Shown piece after piece: positions 1 through 10,095 of a DNA stretch of 64,000 nt (the stretch's first letter is position 1; every line of letters starts with the position of its first letter). The DNA is taken from the NCBI GenBank assembly GCA_905221605.1, contig CAJNDS010001779.1:1436977-1500976 (forward strand), read 5' to 3'. The position numbers and the translations under genes were made by a program. The notes beneath the pieces were generated by a model. That model ran no database searches. It was not told the DNA's origin and worked only from the letters and a program-made list of their open reading frames with translations. This stretch comes from Symbiodinium natans (taxonomy: Eukaryota; Sar; Dinophyceae; Suessiales; Symbiodiniaceae).

Positions 1-141
1 TGCTGCTACAACGACTACTGTGTCGAGTATCCCAACAATGGATCAGCTCGGCAGGCCGGCGCAAAAAGAAATTGTTCTTGTTTTGTTTGGCAGTAGCTCT
101 GGTGTGCTAAAAGCGCAATCGCAACCAGCGGCCTTGCAGAG

Positions 142-1299
142 GTGGAGCGATCAAGCATCAGGGACATTTACACGCACATTCCGCACAGCATCAAAAAGTT
201 CGTGCCAGACCATGTCATGACACGCCTCACAAAGTTCTATCGACAAACTTTCTGGAGCAACGTCGAGGTTTTCAAGTGCTGCCAAGCTGCACAGGCTACT
301 GGATGGCATTGAGCTTAGAACGTTCGTAGCTGTCTAGCAGGAAAGCAAGTTGCGGCGGCTTCTTTTTGCGATCAGGCCCTGGCGAAGAGAGGCATCAACG
401 TCGTGCGGCTCTTCATGGGACTTTCATCCGGCGGCGTTGGTCAGTCCTTATATTCGGCGCATCTAGAGGACAGACGAGCCGACCTGTGTTTGTTCATAGG
501 CTTGCAGACCAGCACACACCAGCACGGCAACGATTGTCCGCGCTTGTTCTGGGACAGGCAATGTACGTCCACAACTTTGCCTATTTCGACCCGCAAATTT
601 GGTTTAATGAAGAAGAGATGCGCAAGCAAGTCGAACAGCTCAATGGCCGGTTTGTTCTTACAGGACTGCAGCTGATTGCAGCGTTATCCTCATAGCGCCT
701 GAGTCTTGACGGGTTTGTTTCATGGTCCACGCAGGTCAAGAAGCACCTGGCACCAATCGGCGACTCCGCGAGGATCTCTACAAGAAGTTCATGTCAGGCG
801 AAGGCAACGTGTCCAGGGCGACGTGCCTAAACTTCGAAACGAACCGCCTATAACCTACTACTTACTACTGCTTGTGTTCTGGATTCTTGGCTGTGGGCAG
901 GCATTACCGGCCGCAAGCCGTATGGCCTCAGAACGCGGATGATTGAATGCAAAGGCTGGAAGCGGTTGGAGGCGAACCGCCTTTTCCAGTTTCTGAACGT
1001 GACGCCCCGGGACTTCAATGCCATTCTGAGGCGTGCTCTAGTCTTCCGGATCAAAGCGCGCTTCGAGGACCCCAGGGCTATTGACAGTACCTTGGCAAAG
1101 AATTGCGGTATTGAGCACTGAGTACATAGCGCGACCTATGCCTGCTACAAAAACATATAAGTCAGGCGCGTGTGAGGACATTGACAAGGACGGCATCTTC
1201 GCCAAGGACCAGGAGCTCAAGGACTTCTTGACCTCGCCTCAGGCGATATGCGCAGCCTTGCAGCTGCAGCATGCCTTCGAAACGCAGCACAACCAACAG
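142..1299 (+). CDS. SF3/D5-like helicase region of a multi-exon mobile-element gene (5' incomplete)
   Basis: Coding blocks can be joined across short introns. Block 142-294 (GC donor) joins 376-468 in phase. 468 (GA donor) joins 558-663. 663 (GA donor, phase 1) joins 735-about 840 and restores LTGQEAP. Further blocks lie at about 901-1075 and 1166-1299. Acceptors are AG|G. The protein has a P-loop-like GLSSGGVGQS (residue Q where K is usual), then HNFAYFDPQIWF, then TGQEAP..REDLYKKFMSGEGNVSR, then LRRALVFRIKARFEDP, then a stretch rich in FAKDQELKDFL. In this order they resemble the ATPase core of superfamily 3 / D5-like replicative helicases. The start lies left of the window. The Walker lysine is not seen, so the ATPase may be inactive or divergent. 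The exon joins are seen in the sequence; the helicase assignment is inference from motif shape. Confidence 0.5.
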
Positions 1300-1388
1300 G
1301 ACTTGGACTTGGAGCAGGGGTTGTCCCACTTTTGTTTCGGGACTGCGCGCAAGTCACACGTGTATGTGCGTCGCAGGATTGTCTACAG

Positions 1389-2462
1389 ATGATCGAGAAC
1401 TACGCGCAGCGGGGCGGTGATCATGGTTTGACCGAGAAAACCATGCGAGAGGCGTGCTGCATGAAGCCACGCGACATAAGAGGAATTGCGCGCCGAGCGC
1501 ACACTTTGATTGTCCTTGAGGAGGACGAAAAGGACTCGGACGACGATGATGTGCAAAGGCACTGGGACACAATGCGCACGTTCCTCGTCAATCATCTGCT
1601 GGGTCTTCGGCGCTTCGACGTAACAAAGCCGATGCTGTTGCGCATGAAGGTTCCTGCAGGGCCGAACGTCTCCAGGGAAGAGCTGGTCGACCAACTTCTG
1701 CGCAACAAGGTCATTGTCGAGTCAGCTTCTCGAGGAAAGACTCTGGAGGTTTACAGGCCAGCGGTCGAATGCCTCAATCTCTGTTCTGTCTTGGACTGGA
1801 AGAACCTGGAGTCAGAGTCCACATTTCCAGAGCTACTTCACTTGAAAAACTTTGCAGAATATGTCCGAGGCTGTGACGCTAGGCGGGAGAATGCGTACCT
1901 GTTGGGCGCCTTCTACCAGGCGGCCAAGAATCCCACTGTTCGCGGCCGGCCATCAAAGCAACTTGCGAGGAACCTGGACAGAAGTGCTGAGGCGCAGAAA
2001 AAAGGGCGCAAGATATTGGACCAGGAAGAACTGTTCGAGGTAATCCTTGCAGACCTGGCCGACGATGTCGGACAGAGCCAAAGCAGCCAACGCATGCAAT
2101 CAGAGCCCGCCAAGAGACGCCGATGCTTGCCCGAAGTGAAAGAAGAAGGGAGGGAGGCGAAGCCATGTGTTCAAGAGATCGTCCATGTTCAGCGCTCTTA
2201 TTCGTATTCTTCAGCTGTGTCATTCAGATCCCGGAAACAAGTGGTCGGCCTTGGTGTGCAGCGTCTATGCAGGCGTGCGCAAGTTCGTGTAGCTGCCGGA
2301 ACTGTGGATCTGGACGTCGAGAATGCTCTTTTCACACTGATGCACCAGCTCATTACAAGGCTTCAGCTCCGGCCAGCTCCGCCCAACGATGTGACAGAGA
2401 CCATTCGCGCGTGCGCTCAAGACCGTGATCGCGTGTGTAAAGAAACTCTGCAGCTTTCCAAG
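1389..2462 (+). CDS. Middle exon of the same mobile-element gene, function unknown
   Basis: This is one open frame of 358 codons. It starts after TCTACAG (acceptor at 1388) and ends at the donor AAG|GTTGGG at 2463. The preceding exon ends at 1299 with a GA donor, in phase. The protein is mixed alpha/charged, with an acidic run (EEDEKDSDDDD) near the start and a basic RRRC stretch about residue 245. Its end (VENALFTLMHQLITRL) is helical. I do not recognise the domain. An ATG further upstream in this frame at 1248 reads through what looks like intron, and I do not use it. The next exon begins at 2597 after CTGCAG, which fits an AG|G acceptor. Confidence 0.55.
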
Positions 2463-2596
2463 GTTGGGAGTTTACAAGTTTGGGAGATATTTGTCGTGTA
2501 GCGCAGGCAGCCGTTTCTTGCTTTCGAGTTACAGTAACTCCTAGATCGTCCTCTGGCAATCTAGCATGCTGCTGCAATTATCGACTGACCCTGCAG

Positions 2597-4040
2597 GAAG
2601 AGGGAAAGGCATTGCTTATCAAAATCTTCAATGGCGCCTCAATTCCGGACTCTGTGCAACATGGAAAAGCTTTCCTCCAAAGCCTCTCGAAAGCGGCGCT
2701 GTATTTGCGCTGGGCTGTTGTCTTGATGTTCCCAGACGAGTACGCTCGCTTTCAGGAGCCGGACGCGGAAAAGAATAACCCAGAGGCTTCACTGCTTTCG
2801 CATCTCTACTACATAGTAGAAGATGTGGTCCTTTCGGCCATGGCAGACGTCCTCTTGCAAGGTTCGCCAAAGCATCTATCTCTTCACTACGACGGTGTTC
2901 GTGTTTCGCGGCCTGAAGGCAAAAGCGTCGAAGATCTTTGCAAGAGCATCCAGCGACGTGTGAAGGATGCAACTGGATTTGAGGTTGTGCTTCGAGAGAA
3001 GCGTCATCGCAGCGTTCTGCAAATCCTATCCGACACAGCAAGGTCAAAAGTCGGTTCTTCGTTGCCAATGGAATCTGTGCTGCGGCAAAATGGCAACTGC
3101 ATCCCTGCAGCTGTGGCTCTCCTTCTGGCGAAAATCTCAGACGTGGAAGAGGCGCTGTCAGACAACGGTTGCAGAGAAAATGCCAGCTTCAAGAAGCGTG
3201 CTCTGCGATCATATAGAGATTGCGCAACTCTTCTACATCTACAATTCTTGCCACAGCCCGATCTGAGTCTAGGATGCTGGAAGCCTGGGAACTTTTTGCT
3301 GCATGTGGAACACGAAGGACAACCTCATTGCGTCGGCTTGCGTGTCAACAGCGTGGAGTCTATAGACGTGATTGACGCGTGCGGCGAGTCCCGGATAGAC
3401 TCTTCTATCTTAGAGGAGGCATTGACCGCTGGACTGGACGCGTGCTCTGCAATGGTTTTCAAGATATGCAAGAGTTCAGATACTGTTCAAACATCTGATC
3501 TCTGGAGCTCGGAAGCTCTAGACAAGCTGTTGGATCTTGAAGCCAGAGCTGGGCGACTAGCCGACAATACCTTGAAAGAAGGGAGGCCAGCAATCGAGCA
3601 GGATGACGTCGTAGCGTGTGTGTCGTCGGATGATGTCTCTGCGCTGATAGAAGTGAGCTCTGAGAGCTCTGACGATGGAAAGTCTCTGCAAAAACATTGG
3701 TTGGATGAAGCTGCGCAGGTTCTTACTGATAAGCAGCTTCTCGATGACATGAAGGCAGAGATAGAGGAGTTCCTAGCCAGCGGAAGTTCGCATTGCTTGG
3801 TTAGGACAAAGCAAGGGCTCCGATGTCCTTTCTGTCCATGGCGCTGTTTCAGGTGTGAGTCACGCGTGCTGCAACATGTTCGAGATCATCACACCAGTCA
3901 GCGGCAGTACTGCTGTTCTGGTACCAAGCAAGTTCGAGTAATCTTGGCCTTGCACGACGCAGACATGATATCTGGTGTCCGAGATGGTGCCTATGTTCAA
4001 CGCAGCGCTTCGCTGCTGAGGGAGTGGCTGGTCTTAAGAG
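2597..4040 (+). CDS. Exon with a polymerase-like(?) segment, Cys/His/Asp protease-like segment and zinc finger
   Basis: An open frame of 481 codons with no stop, ending at the donor GAG|GTAATT (phase 1). Three regions can be seen. (1) Around residues 1-110 there is a helical segment ending in LSLHYDGVRV; in shape only, this recalls the aspartate-bearing strand of family-A-like polymerases, and I give that little weight. (2) Around residues 165-260, NGNCIPAA is followed by HCVGLRV and IDVIDAC. This Cys...His...Asp order suits a papain-fold peptidase such as OTU-like enzymes. (3) Around residues 410-450 there is a Cys/His cluster (RCPFCPW..CESRVLQHVRDHH) like a C2H2 finger. The combination sits between a helicase-like and a transposase-like part. 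The reading frame is well supported; the functions are tentative. Confidence 0.5.
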
Positions 4041-4330
4041 GTAATTATAGTGTTCTTCCTCCTAACTTCAACTAACGCGGTCGCCCCGCACAGCAGATGT
4101 CACTTTTGCGCGTCCCAGCTCCAGCCCGCAAGGCAGGTGAAGCCTGGCCTATCGCACACTCAAAACCATATCGACCGCAAGTTGAGGGTCGTCTTGGCTG
4201 CGACAGGACGACTTCCAGTTGTCAACCACGTAGGGCCGTAGGAGGCGCTTCTCTGTGTCCTTGCAGAACCAAGATATTATATATTAGTGTTTGCGTGCCA
4301 GTTTGCGAGGACCGTCCTTCGTTCGGGCAG

Positions 4331-4450
4331 ACTCCATCAAAGATCGACGCGTGCGCAGAGCGGGTGACTTGTACTACACGCATTGCTTCGCCGAGAAACT
4401 TTTCAAAGAGACACTGCTCAACTCCGGCAAGGCGTGTTTCTGTCATGAGT
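4331..4450 (+). CDS. Short exon upstream of the transposase-like domain
   Basis: After the acceptor GGGCAG at 4330 the frame reads RRAGDLYYTHCFAEKLFKETLL and NSGKACFCHEF before reaching a stop near 4467. The amino-acid texture is clearly coding and the frame differs from longer spurious frames here. A donor must lie near 4450, but I cannot fix it. One or two further exons between 4041 and 4330 (for example 4095-4136, with GTGAAG donor) are likely but uncertain. Confidence 0.4.
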
Positions 4451-4496
4451 TCATTGTGGGCTTTGTTTGAGCAGCGTCTCGTAGGTAGGCAAAATG

Positions 4497-5981
4497 TGGT
4501 GTTCCCAACCCTTCGTCCAGCAGGTGCAGGCAGTTTGGACAAGAATGGTTCTGGATGCTTCCGTGGCTGGGAGCAAGCTTGTCAACCTGTTGCCGCAGCA
4601 TAGCAGTGCTTGGTGGCCGATGGTGGAGGATATCTTTAACTCCAGCCAGTGTTGCAGGCTAACCAATCGCCTGCTAATGGAGTGCGTGGAGCACAAAGAG
4701 TTCACGTACCTCTCCATCGACGGGACAGTCAAGTGCACGATGCCTTTGCTCGGACAGCCCAAGCCTGGCAACTACCGAGCCGGAAAGGAACCGTTCTTTC
4801 TTGAACCTGCGGACAGGATTCACACCGTTGTCACGGCAAGAGGCCGCTCCGGTGCAGTGGTCGGTCTTTGGCCTTTGTTTTCTGAGAAGGCAGAAAATTT
4901 GCAACATGCTTTGGCTGCGCATCTACCTCCGGCTGCCCTAGCCCAAGTGCAGAGCGTTGCTACTGATGCACCATCGTCGCACTTGTATACCGTGTTGAAG
5001 TCGATGATGCCTGGCTTGGAAGCTCTCTGTTTGGATCCCGTTCATCTTGCAATCAAATACGAGTACGGCACGGGCCGCCACCGTACTCGGGGATCCAGGC
5101 AATTGCGTGCGTGCCTCAGCAAGTTCAATGCTGCTGATGCGAACTTCGACGCACAGCACTGGGGACCGCTATTCACTGGTCAGTCTTGCAGACAACTTTC
5201 CGCTCGAGAAGAACACATGAAGAAGCAAATCCTTGATGGATCCATGCCTGCGGAAAGAGCTACCTGCGTCTTGAAGCAAGCCGAAAGCAAGGCGGTGTGG
5301 CCCACCCGAGCTGAGTTTATGGAAGCATTAGCTGCGATTACTGCGCTTTTCTGGGACGAAGTCAACAGGAAAGGTGAAAAAAAGGGCACGCGTATTGTCG
5401 AGCACCTGGCGTACGCGGCCGAGCCGGAAAGATTGGAGTGGCTCTTCAACAACCTCCGTTTCAGAGCCTCTCAAAGTAGATCCACGCTCAGCCTTCTTTC
5501 ATCCGGCACGACATCGAACGAGGCTTTGCATGCTGAGATCCGTGCCTGGTTTCGGCAGATTCAATCACTGCACCAGTCATCTCTCAAATTGAAGTGTCAG
5601 GTGTTTTTGGTACGCAAGCTTCTGGAACACAACACTGCGTTGTATCGGCCAACTTCTCGGCAAATGACGCCAGGACAAGTTCTGGCCCGCAGGCTTGGCC
5701 AGTCACTTTGGACCGCGTCTGCTTGGCGAAAGCAAACGCAGCAGAAGTCGCAAGAGCTTCCATTGAACAAGCTGCGGAAGCAGCATGCGGCTGAGCGACG
5801 AAAGCTCGTTCTGAAGCGACCCGGCGTACTTAAGAGAAGGATGATCGGCAAACAGCCGCCGCCAGGTCGAAAGAACTTCGGTGTGCAGAAGAAGCGGACA
5901 GCATTTAACCTACTACGCGCTCGTGGCGTTCTGCGCCAAGGTGTCGCAAAGCGACGCCCAGCAGCTTCGTCTGAACGATGA
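4497..5981 (+). CDS. DDE-type transposase-like terminal exon
   Basis: The final coding block ends at the TGA at 5979-5981. The first residues before about 4525 may be intronic. Candidate catalytic acids in order are D in LSIDGTVK, D in VATDAPSSHL, then LCLDPVHLAIKYEY (a D-x-x-H signature) and E in TTSNEALHAEIRAWF. This D..D..E layout, with a Cys/His-containing second region, resembles eukaryotic MULE/KDZ-like transposases in form. The C-terminal 100 residues are strongly basic and would suit DNA binding or nuclear entry. Together with the upstream helicase-like, protease-like and zinc-finger parts it suggests a large self-mobilising DNA element. I could not find terminal inverted repeats, because the left end is outside the window. 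The transposase class is inference. Confidence 0.55.
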   Translation, partial: WCSQPFVQQVQAVWTRMVLDASVAGSKLVNLLPQHSSAWWPMVEDIFNSSQCCRLTNRLLMECVEHKEFTYLSIDGTVKCTMPLLGQPKPGNYRAGKEPFFLEPADRIHTVVTARGRSGAVVGLWPLFSEKAENLQHALAAHLPPAALAQVQSVATDAPSSHLYTVLKSMMPGLEALCLDPVHLAIKYEYGTGRHRTRGSRQLRACLSKFNAADANFDAQHWGPLFTGQSCRQLSAREEHMKKQILDGSMPAERATCVLKQAESKAVWPTRAEFMEALAAITALFWDEVNRKGEKKGTRIVEHLAYAAEPERLEWLFNNLRFRASQSRSTLSLLSSGTTSNEALHAEIRAWFRQIQSLHQSSLKLKCQVFLVRKLLEHNTALYRPTSRQMTPGQVLARRLGQSLWTASAWRKQTQQKSQELPLNKLRKQHAAERRKLVLKRPGVLKRRMIGKQPPPGRKNFGVQKKRTAFNLLRARGVLRQGVAKRRPAASSER

Positions 5982-6588
5982 CCTAGTCTCAGGTAGGAGA
6001 AGGGGGGCCCTGTGAAGGTGCAAGGGTCGATGTCCCCACGGGTCAAGGGTCCCCCTAATCCTATCCCCTACTAGCAAGATTGCGCAGAACCTTCGTGCGT
6101 CTGGCGCGTCAGAAAAGGCTGGTTTCTGTGTCATGACAGAAGGCGGCTTGGAGAATACAGAGTGTGTTACTCCAGAAGGTACAGAGCAGCAGTCTCTAAA
6201 CAATGCGTCAACGCTAGGTTGTTTCAATGTCGGTGAGCATCCGCGGCGCCCACGGCCATGTCCCGTTCGCCCGTCCAAGTTGATTGGGGTAAGGATACAC
6301 GCTTCGCGCGTGCAGCGTCGGCTCGAAGCTACAGCTAAGTCGCTTGCTCCACGGAGCCGAAAGTTCTTTTGCCCTTGAGGCTGGTAGCCCACAGGTGTAT
6401 GTGTGTGGTTGTAAGCGCTGGTTCGGTTGGACTGGTCGTCCTTTCAGTGAGCATGTGCGCTCCAGTCTCGCCTTAGGCCATTTAGGTGGGGGTGCGCACG
6501 TCGTACACCTGGTTACATGCACGCCCGAAGTTCGGGGTCTCATGTAGCAAGAACTGGACGGCGCCAGTCTGAGATATGCGCCACCTTT
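5982..6588. other. Non-coding stretch after the transposon gene
   Basis: No supported gene. Frames here overlap on both strands and have no coding texture. I see no clear terminal repeat of the upstream element. Confidence 0.4.
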
Positions 6589-7055
6589 CCACAGATAAGA
6601 AAAGAAGTGCCGAGCCTGCGAGGTTAGTAAGGTTTATTGGAAGTACTGAGAGGCTCCCGTGGAGCGATATTTGCGGACATCGTGCTTGCGTCCTCCGTGT
6701 GAGAACAAAGAGGCTTGGCGCCTTTCTGGTTCAGCTTGTCTTCCATTTGGTCCCTGGTGGCTTCTCGAGCAATCTAATTCCTTGCTACGTGTGGTGGGGG
6801 CCGGGATATGGCGTGGCTCTGAGCATGCCTCACGTGGCTGCGCTGGCGTTGTGGATGTTCCCAGCCCATAATTGCATTGCAGCAGCAACCCTTCACTGGC
6901 TCCTGCGTCAGGAACGGCGGCTGGCACGCGTGCCAGCATTAGGATCACATTTGTACTTGTTCTTATGCCAAGGGGCTATTGTTGTGGGCAGTCTTGCATA
7001 GGTGCCTGCGATGCCTCATTCCAATCAAAAAGGGTGTTCGGATTGTAGTAGAAAA
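6589..7055 (+). repeat. Dispersed repeat, copy 1
   Basis: Starts at TCCACAGATAAG and is strongly similar along its length to 9620-10095, including the segment around GGCTCCCGTGGAGCGATATT and the block around CTGAGCATGCCTCACGTGG. Short open frames in the two copies give related peptides, but indels shift the frames. I read both as copies of a mobile or duplicated sequence rather than as a gene. Confidence 0.75.
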
Positions 7056-7059
7056 TGCG

Positions 7060-7690
7060 TTGGGATCATGGATGGGAGCATGTAGTCTTGGGAATGATCC
7101 AGATATTTCAAGTTATTGGTCAACATACCATTTTCAACGATATCGAATCTTCATTTTATATTCTTCTGGAGTGCTATAAATCCATTAGATGATTTTCGAT
7201 TTAGGTTTGGATTTTATCATATGATGATTATGGCAAATTTTTTTGAAGATGAAATATTGCCGAATGATATGATGGACATTGATGAGGCTACACATAAATG
7301 TAAGAGGAACCTGTCTGTACGCGCAGTGGAGAAATGTTCGCGAAGCCATCCTCGATGAGCGCCGTGCAAAGAAGCTGCGCGCCGAGGTCGAGTTAGTGGT
7401 GTAGGGCTTTTCGTGTTGGGATCATGCATGGGAGCATGTAGTCTTGGGAATGATCCAGATATTCAAAGTTATTGATCAATATACCGTTTTCAACGATATC
7501 GAATCTTCATTTTATATTCCGTCGGAGATTCATGTTATAGATCCATTAGAGGATTTTCGATTGATTCGGATTTTATCATATGATGATTATGGCAAATTTT
7601 TCTTGGAGATAAAATATTGCCGAATGATATGGTGGATATTGACATTGATGAGGATATATATATATACATATGTAAGAGGAACCTTCTGTA
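7060..7690 (+). repeat. AT-rich direct duplication, offset 356 bp
   Basis: 7060-7330 and 7416-7690 share the same order of words (TTGGGATCATG, GGGAGCATGTAGTCTTGGG, AACGATATCGAATCTTC, ATATGATGATTATGGCAAA), with scattered substitutions and small indels. Base composition is much more AT-rich than the neighbours. Confidence 0.8.
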
Positions 7691-8010
7691 CAGGGCTCAG
7701 GGGAGTCTAGGCGATAAACCCGAACCTCTGGAGATCTTATCTACCTTGAACCCGCCCAGGGAAGTTAAAGCCCCATTACTTAATGAATATTCCAAAAATG
7801 ATCTTAAGAATCTTTGTCTGATTTATAGAATCTTCCTAATGAAAGGGGTTTTTGAAGTCTCTTGGCGTCCCTAGTGTTTGGGTCGCAGCGGATCACTACG
7901 CCGCGGGCCACTGTGCGTGCGCAGTGGAGAAATCTTCGCCAAGACATCAACGGCGCAATGAAGCTGCGCGCCGAGGCCGGGTTAATATTTTTTGGGCTTT
8001 TGGTGTATTG
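7319..8010 (+). repeat. Second, interleaved duplication flanking the AT-rich repeat
   Basis: The GC-rich word GCGCAGTGGAGAAAT and the following AAGCTGCGCGCCGAGG occur at 7319-7410 and again at 7918-8000. The region is therefore a nested series of duplications. No gene is supported. Confidence 0.65.
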
Positions 8011-8978
8011 CCGCCGGGATTAGCCGCAAACATTGGATTCTGGTCCGAGGACACAAGAGTTCTACTGTGGCGGAGAGTAAACGTCAACGTAGAAATCCTG
8101 TTTCCAAGAGCTTTGGCATTCATAAAACCATGCTCAGCGGCACAGGCAGTCTCGAGCAAAGAATGGTCGCAAGCGTCGTTTAAAGTGACTAGTGGTCTGT
8201 TTAACAGAGGAGGTTTTCTCTGCGCTTCTTTGGTTCTTGGTTTGAAGAACCGTCGCATTAGTCTCCGAGCCCATTCCGACCTTCGAACTTTGAAGCCTGC
8301 GATAGCTCGGTCCCTTTAAATGGTTCTCATGGTTCGGAATAGTTCCTGAGAGTTGCTTGATGGTTCCGGAACACCTGTTGGCGCTTACACACAAAGAAGC
8401 TACCGGACATTCTCTGAATCACGCAAGGCGTGGCACCCATGGACGCCTCCCAAACCAGCTGCAAGGCTCCTGGCCGATAGATTTTCGGTTGGGGCTTTGG
8501 ATTCAGGCGGCGTGGAGTTGTAGAGTTTGGAATGAGTTTTTCAGGCTTAGAGACATTAAGGATGTGGTGGAGGGTTTAGGGTTGAGAGTTTTAGAGGTGA
8601 GGAGTGATAGAGCTGGCTGAACGCGAACTAGTTCTAGAATTGAGGGACGTATGTCTCCAAACCCCAAAATCTCGGTCCCACACACCCTAAACTTTAAATC
8701 CTAAGACCCTAAACCCGAAAGATAAGTACTCGCTGTCACACGCACCGTAAACCTTAAACTCAAAGTCGCTCAAGCCTGTGTTGGCAGATGCAACGCGTTG
8801 AAGCCAGCAAATGGGCTGCACCATGGCTTGATGTGCTAGCTTTGGCAACGCATGTGGCTCTACATGTGGCTCTACAGCTTCTGTTTTATGTTGGATCACT
8901 GCTGTCAAAAACGCAAGAAACGACAAGCCTTCAACCCTAAACTTAAGCCCTCAGTCTGGTTGGAACCCAGACTCAGGG
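8011..8978. other. Non-coding accessory DNA
   Basis: No supported gene. Scattered degenerate CCCTAAA-like words appear from about 8640 to 8760 and near 8930. Confidence 0.4.
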
Positions 8979-9410
<432 letters not shown>

Positions 9411-9619
9411 AAGACCCGTGAAAGGTTTTACAGTGAGTCCACGCACCCTTAACCCGAAACCCTAAACCCTAAGCCCTAGACTTGCTCAAGCATCTCTCGG
9501 CAGATGCTACAACGTATTTGTTTTTGAAGACGATTCACGCAATGATTTGTGCTCTTTGATCAGATTTGATCATGTTTGATCCTGTCAGCATTTGTTGCTT
9601 GCTGATCTCCTTATTGATT
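9411..9619. other. Short non-coding spacer
   Basis: A few degenerate CCCTAAA words near 9450-9475, then a TTTGATC-rich stretch. No gene seen. Confidence 0.4.
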
Positions 9620-10095
9620 TCCACAGATAAGAGAGGAGTGCCGAGCCTGCGAGGTTAGGAAGGTCAGGTTTCTTGGAAGTGCTGAGAGGCTCCCACGGAG
9701 CGATATTTGCGGACATCGTGCTTGCGGCTCCTTCGTGTGAGAACAAAGTGCTTGGCGCCTGTCTAGTTCAGCTTGTCTTCCACTTGGTCCCTGGTGGCTT
9801 ATCGAGCAATCTATAATTCCTTGCTACATGTGGGGGTGGCCGGGCTATGGCGCGGCTCTGAGCATGCCTCACGTGGCTGCGCTGGCGTTGTGGATGTTCC
9901 CTGCCCACAACTGCGTTGCAGCAGCAACCCTTCACTGGCTCCTGCGTCAGGAACGGCAGCTCGCGTGCGTGCCAGCGTCAGGATCACACTTGTACTTGTT
10001 CATATGCCACGGGGCTATTTGGCGCGGGTGTTCTCGGCTAGGTGCTTGCGATGCCCCATTTCAATTACAAGGGGGCGTGCGGATTTTGGTAGAAT
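9620..10095 (+). repeat. Dispersed repeat, copy 2
   Basis: Partner of 6589-7055 in the same orientation, about 3.0 kb downstream. Similarity fades after GCGGATTTTGGTAGAAT. Confidence 0.75.

Larger units (their letters stand above)
142..5981 (+). mobile_element. Candidate large DNA transposon gene (helicase + protease-like + transposase-like)
   Basis: The exon blocks listed separately share one strand, short introns with AG|G acceptors and in-phase joins. I therefore read them as one gene of more than 1,400 codons rather than separate genes. The helicase-like and transposase-like parts in one transcript would provide both replication and mobilisation functions. The 5' end is cut off by the window edge. 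No obvious terminal repeat follows the stop at 5981. It could also be an old, non-mobile copy, but the frames are open over several kilobases, which argues against long decay. Confidence 0.45.

Noticed and set aside
1248-1388. Upstream extension of the 1389-2462 frame to ATG 1248
   Set aside because: Over 1248-1299 another frame (FLTSPQAICAALQLQH) has the coding texture; 1300-1388 looks like an intron.
8640-8760. Telomere array near 8.7 kb
   Set aside because: Only scattered degenerate words; no run of units.
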